Below are positions 6,221-8,136 of a stretch of 8,136 nt of DNA, in pieces. The DNA lies in contig LUZL01000177.1 of assembly GCA_001603615.1 (NCBI GenBank), positions 1 through 8,136 on the forward strand. The letters run 5' to 3'. The translations under genes and the position numbers were made by a program. Positions within the stretch are counted from its first letter, which is position 1. Every line of letters begins with the position of its first letter. The DNA comes from Bacteroidales bacterium Bact_20 (GTDB taxonomy: Bacteria > Bacteroidota > Bacteroidia > Bacteroidales > DTU049). The notes under the pieces are model-generated. The model had not been told where the DNA came from and searched no databases. It saw nothing but the letters and a program-made list of their open reading frames with translations.

Positions 6221-6995
6221 AAGTAAAGTAAATTTACAACCAGAAATTGCAATAGTATTAGGATCTGGCTTAGGTAAGCTAGGCAATGAGATTAATCCTA
6301 CTTTGATCATCCCTTACAAGGAAATACCAAATTTTCCTGTTTCTACAGTTATAGGACATTCTAGTAATTTAATATTTGGTACTTTAGAAGGCAAGAATGT
6401 AGTAGCTATGCAAGGACGTTTTCATTACTATGAAGGTTATACTATGCAGGAAGTTACTTTTCCTATAAGGGTTATGAAAGCTCTCGGTGTTAAGTATTTA
6501 TTTTTATCCAATGCTGCAGGTGGTATGAATCCAGATTTTAATGTCGGAGACATTATGATTATTAATGATCATATAAACTTTATGGGAACTAATCCACTTT
6601 TAGGTCCAAATATTGATGAATTGGGGCCTCGTTTCCCCGATATGAGTGAAGCATATAGTAAAAAACTTATTGACTTAGCTATTAAATGTGCTAAAAACTT
6701 AAATATTCCTGTGAAGCAGGGCGTATATATTGCCGTTACTGGTCCTACTTTTGAGACTCCTGCTGAGTATAGATTTTTTAGAATCATTGGTGCAGATGCA
6801 GTAGGTATGTCTACAGTACCTGAAGTGATAGCTGCTGTGCATGGTGATTTGCCTGTATTTGGTGTATCTATTATAACTGATCTTGGTGGTTTTGATAATA
6901 TTCAACCTATTTCTCACGAAGAAGTATTGAAAGCTGCTGATGCTGCTGAGCCTAAACTCTCTGCTATTATCAAAGCTATGCTTAGAGAATTGTAA
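6183..6995 (+). CDS. punA: Purine nucleoside phosphorylase (trimeric PNP family)
   Basis: Cytosolic salvage enzyme that splits purine (deoxy)nucleosides with phosphate to free base and (deoxy)ribose 1-phosphate. The product has 270 residues, the size of trimeric PNPs. Comparison with human PNP from memory places the phosphate site at S28 (GSGLG), H59 (GHS), R79 and H81 (GRFHYYEGY), and the sugar/base site at Y83, E191 (TGPTFETPAEY), M209-S210 (VGMST) and H245 (SHEEV). NAAGGMN is at 110-116. Human Asn243, which contacts the base, aligns with D233 in IITDLGG; I recall Asp here as common in Bacteroidota members. ATG at 6183 is supported by the family-like beginning MLDKIKQTTEFLRSK, even though it lies inside lpxK by 38 bases. 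That overlap suggests translational coupling. Inosine and guanosine are the default substrates of the family; adenosine use cannot be excluded. Confidence 0.95.
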   Translation: MLDKIKQTTEFLRSKVNLQPEIAIVLGSGLGKLGNEINPTLIIPYKEIPNFPVSTVIGHSSNLIFGTLEGKNVVAMQGRFHYYEGYTMQEVTFPIRVMKALGVKYLFLSNAAGGMNPDFNVGDIMIINDHINFMGTNPLLGPNIDELGPRFPDMSEAYSKKLIDLAIKCAKNLNIPVKQGVYIAVTGPTFETPAEYRFFRIIGADAVGMSTVPEVIAAVHGDLPVFGVSIITDLGGFDNIQPISHEEVLKAADAAEPKLSAIIKAMLREL

Positions 6996-7000
6996 TAAAT

Positions 7001-8136
7001 ATGCTGTTAAAAGTTTTTTCTGCTGCTATTTATGGCATTGATGCTATTGTCGTTACTGTGGAAGTAGATTTAGCTCCTGGTAATAAAACTTTTATTTCTG
7101 GATTACCTGATAATGCTATTAAAGAGAGTCGCAATAGAATAGAACCTGCTATCATTAATAGTGGTTTTCCTTTTCCTGGTAAAAAGATTACTATCAATTT
7201 TGCCCCAGCAGATATTAGAAAAGAAGGTTCACATTATGATCTACCTGTTGCACTGGGTATAATAGGAGCTAATAAGCAATTGCCAAATGTGGATTGGACT
7301 AAATACCTTATTGTTGGTGAGCTATCTCTTGATGGCTCTATTTTACCTGTACATGGTATTCTTCCTATTGCTATAAAAGCTAGAAATAACAATTTTCCTA
7401 ATTTAATTATTCCTAAGGCTAACCTTAGCGAAGCATTAGTAGTTGAAGGTATTAATATTTATGGGTTTGAAAGATTATCTGAAGTAGTTGATTTTTTTCA
7501 TGGTAATTATCTTTTTGATAATAATGTAAGTGTAAATAGTGCAAATTATGAACCTACTTGGGATCCAATGCTAGATTTCGCAGATGTCAAAGGACAAGAG
7601 AATGTAATAAGAGCTATGGAAATAGCTGCTGCTGGACGGCATAATATTTTGATGATAGGTCCTCCTGGAGCAGGTAAAACAATGATGGCTAGACGACTAC
7701 CATCTATTATGCCACCAATGACTTTTGATGAAAGTATAGAAACTACTCAAATATACTCTGTAGCTGGGAAAATTAAGAATAATGAAGGATTAATTAGAGA
7801 GAGGCCATTTAGAGCTCCTCATCATACTATAAGTGATGTTGCTCTAGTGGGTGGAGGTGCCATTCCTAAACCAGGTGAAATTTCTTTAGCTCATAATGGT
7901 GTACTATTTTTAGATGAATTGCCAGAATTTAAAAGATCTGTTTTAGAAGTACTGCGTCAACCTCTAGAAGATCATTTGGTTACTATAAGTCGTGCAAAAT
8001 ATGCTACTGTATTTCCTGCTAATTTTATGCTAGTAGCAGCCATGAATCCTTGTCCTTGTGGCTTTTATAATCATCCAGAAAAACAATGTACTTGCGGACA
8101 AGGTGCTATAAAAAAATATTTAAGTAAAATCTCAGG
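7001..8136 (+). CDS. YifB/ComM-family Mg-chelatase-like AAA+ ATPase, N-terminal part
   Basis: The frame from ATG at 7001 stays open for 378 codons to the right edge; the family usually has about 500-510 residues, so roughly 130 are missing. The start MLLKVFSAAIYGIDAIVVTV and the GLPDNAIKESRNRI segment (from residue 34) are characteristic of the N-terminal ChlI/Lon-like domain. ITINFAPADIRKEGSHYDLP follows. The ATPase core has Walker A GPPGAGKT (220-227), FRAPHHTISDVALVGGG, and Walker B VLFLDELPEF (301-310). The family's cysteine-rich MNPCPCG (348-354) continues with CTCGQG. The truncation is caused only by the window edge; no frameshift is seen. In Gram-negative bacteria ComM is a hexameric branch-migration helicase that helps integrate DNA during natural transformation; whether this bacterium is competent is unknown. 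The start lies 5 bases after the punA stop, so it is the last visible member of the operon. Confidence 0.93.
   Translation, partial: MLLKVFSAAIYGIDAIVVTVEVDLAPGNKTFISGLPDNAIKESRNRIEPAIINSGFPFPGKKITINFAPADIRKEGSHYDLPVALGIIGANKQLPNVDWTKYLIVGELSLDGSILPVHGILPIAIKARNNNFPNLIIPKANLSEALVVEGINIYGFERLSEVVDFFHGNYLFDNNVSVNSANYEPTWDPMLDFADVKGQENVIRAMEIAAAGRHNILMIGPPGAGKTMMARRLPSIMPPMTFDESIETTQIYSVAGKIKNNEGLIRERPFRAPHHTISDVALVGGGAIPKPGEISLAHNGVLFLDELPEFKRSVLEVLRQPLEDHLVTISRAKYATVFPANFMLVAAMNPCPCGFYNHPEKQCTCGQGAIKKYLSKIS

Noticed and set aside
6569..6917. Two overlapping minus-strand frames of about 72 codons opposite punA
   Set aside because: They are antisense to the conserved active-site region of PNP, which explains the lack of stops; no family resemblance is seen.
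1..8136. Search for insertion sequences, CRISPR repeats, att sites or a defence system
   Set aside because: No transposase or integrase motifs, no regularly spaced repeats and no defence-type genes; every long frame has a housekeeping or T9SS identity.

Overview
The window looks like a piece of an AT-rich Bacteroidota chromosome (about 30% G+C by eye). Four things point there: a PorV/PorQ-family outer-membrane protein paired with a PorU2-like gingipain-fold protein (type IX secretion, T9SS), the local gene pair lpxK-punA, the near absence of Shine-Dalgarno sequences, and close resemblance of the DnaG, purine nucleoside phosphorylase and YifB/ComM reading frames to what I recall of Bacteroidota homologues. 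TAA, TAG and TGA all serve as stops and TGG encodes Trp, so code 11 applies. Genus cannot be resolved by reading.

Left part, minus strand (2320 down to 1): a two-gene unit. A PorV2-like beta-barrel protein comes first, followed through a 4-base ATGA overlap by a PorU2-like protein. The second gene runs off the left edge; only its signal peptide and about 400 N-terminal residues are visible, and the catalytic peptidase region is outside the window. The two products probably act together at the outer membrane, by analogy with the PorU-PorV sortase complex of T9SS.

Middle (2321-2584): a 264-base divergent intergenic region that must hold the start signals for both directions. It contains only weak promoter candidates and no RNA gene that I can recognise.

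Right part, plus strand (2585 to the right edge): five tightly packed housekeeping genes: dnaG (primase), a 5-formyltetrahydrofolate cyclo-ligase, lpxK (lipid A 4'-kinase), punA (purine nucleoside phosphorylase) and a yifB/comM-like AAA+ ATPase cut by the right edge. Spacings are +2, +55, -38 and +5 bases, so this is probably one operon, or two if the hairpin structure in the only real gap (before lpxK) acts as a terminator or attenuator. The genes serve replication initiation, one-carbon metabolism, LPS biosynthesis, purine salvage and DNA processing. They share no pathway, so co-transcription looks like growth-related housekeeping grouping.

No mobile element, CRISPR array, tRNA, rRNA or clearly undescribed system was found. 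The items most worth checking are the coupled porV2-porU2 pair, the two mutually exclusive hairpins before lpxK, and the repeated TATTTTTG box directly upstream of two start codons.
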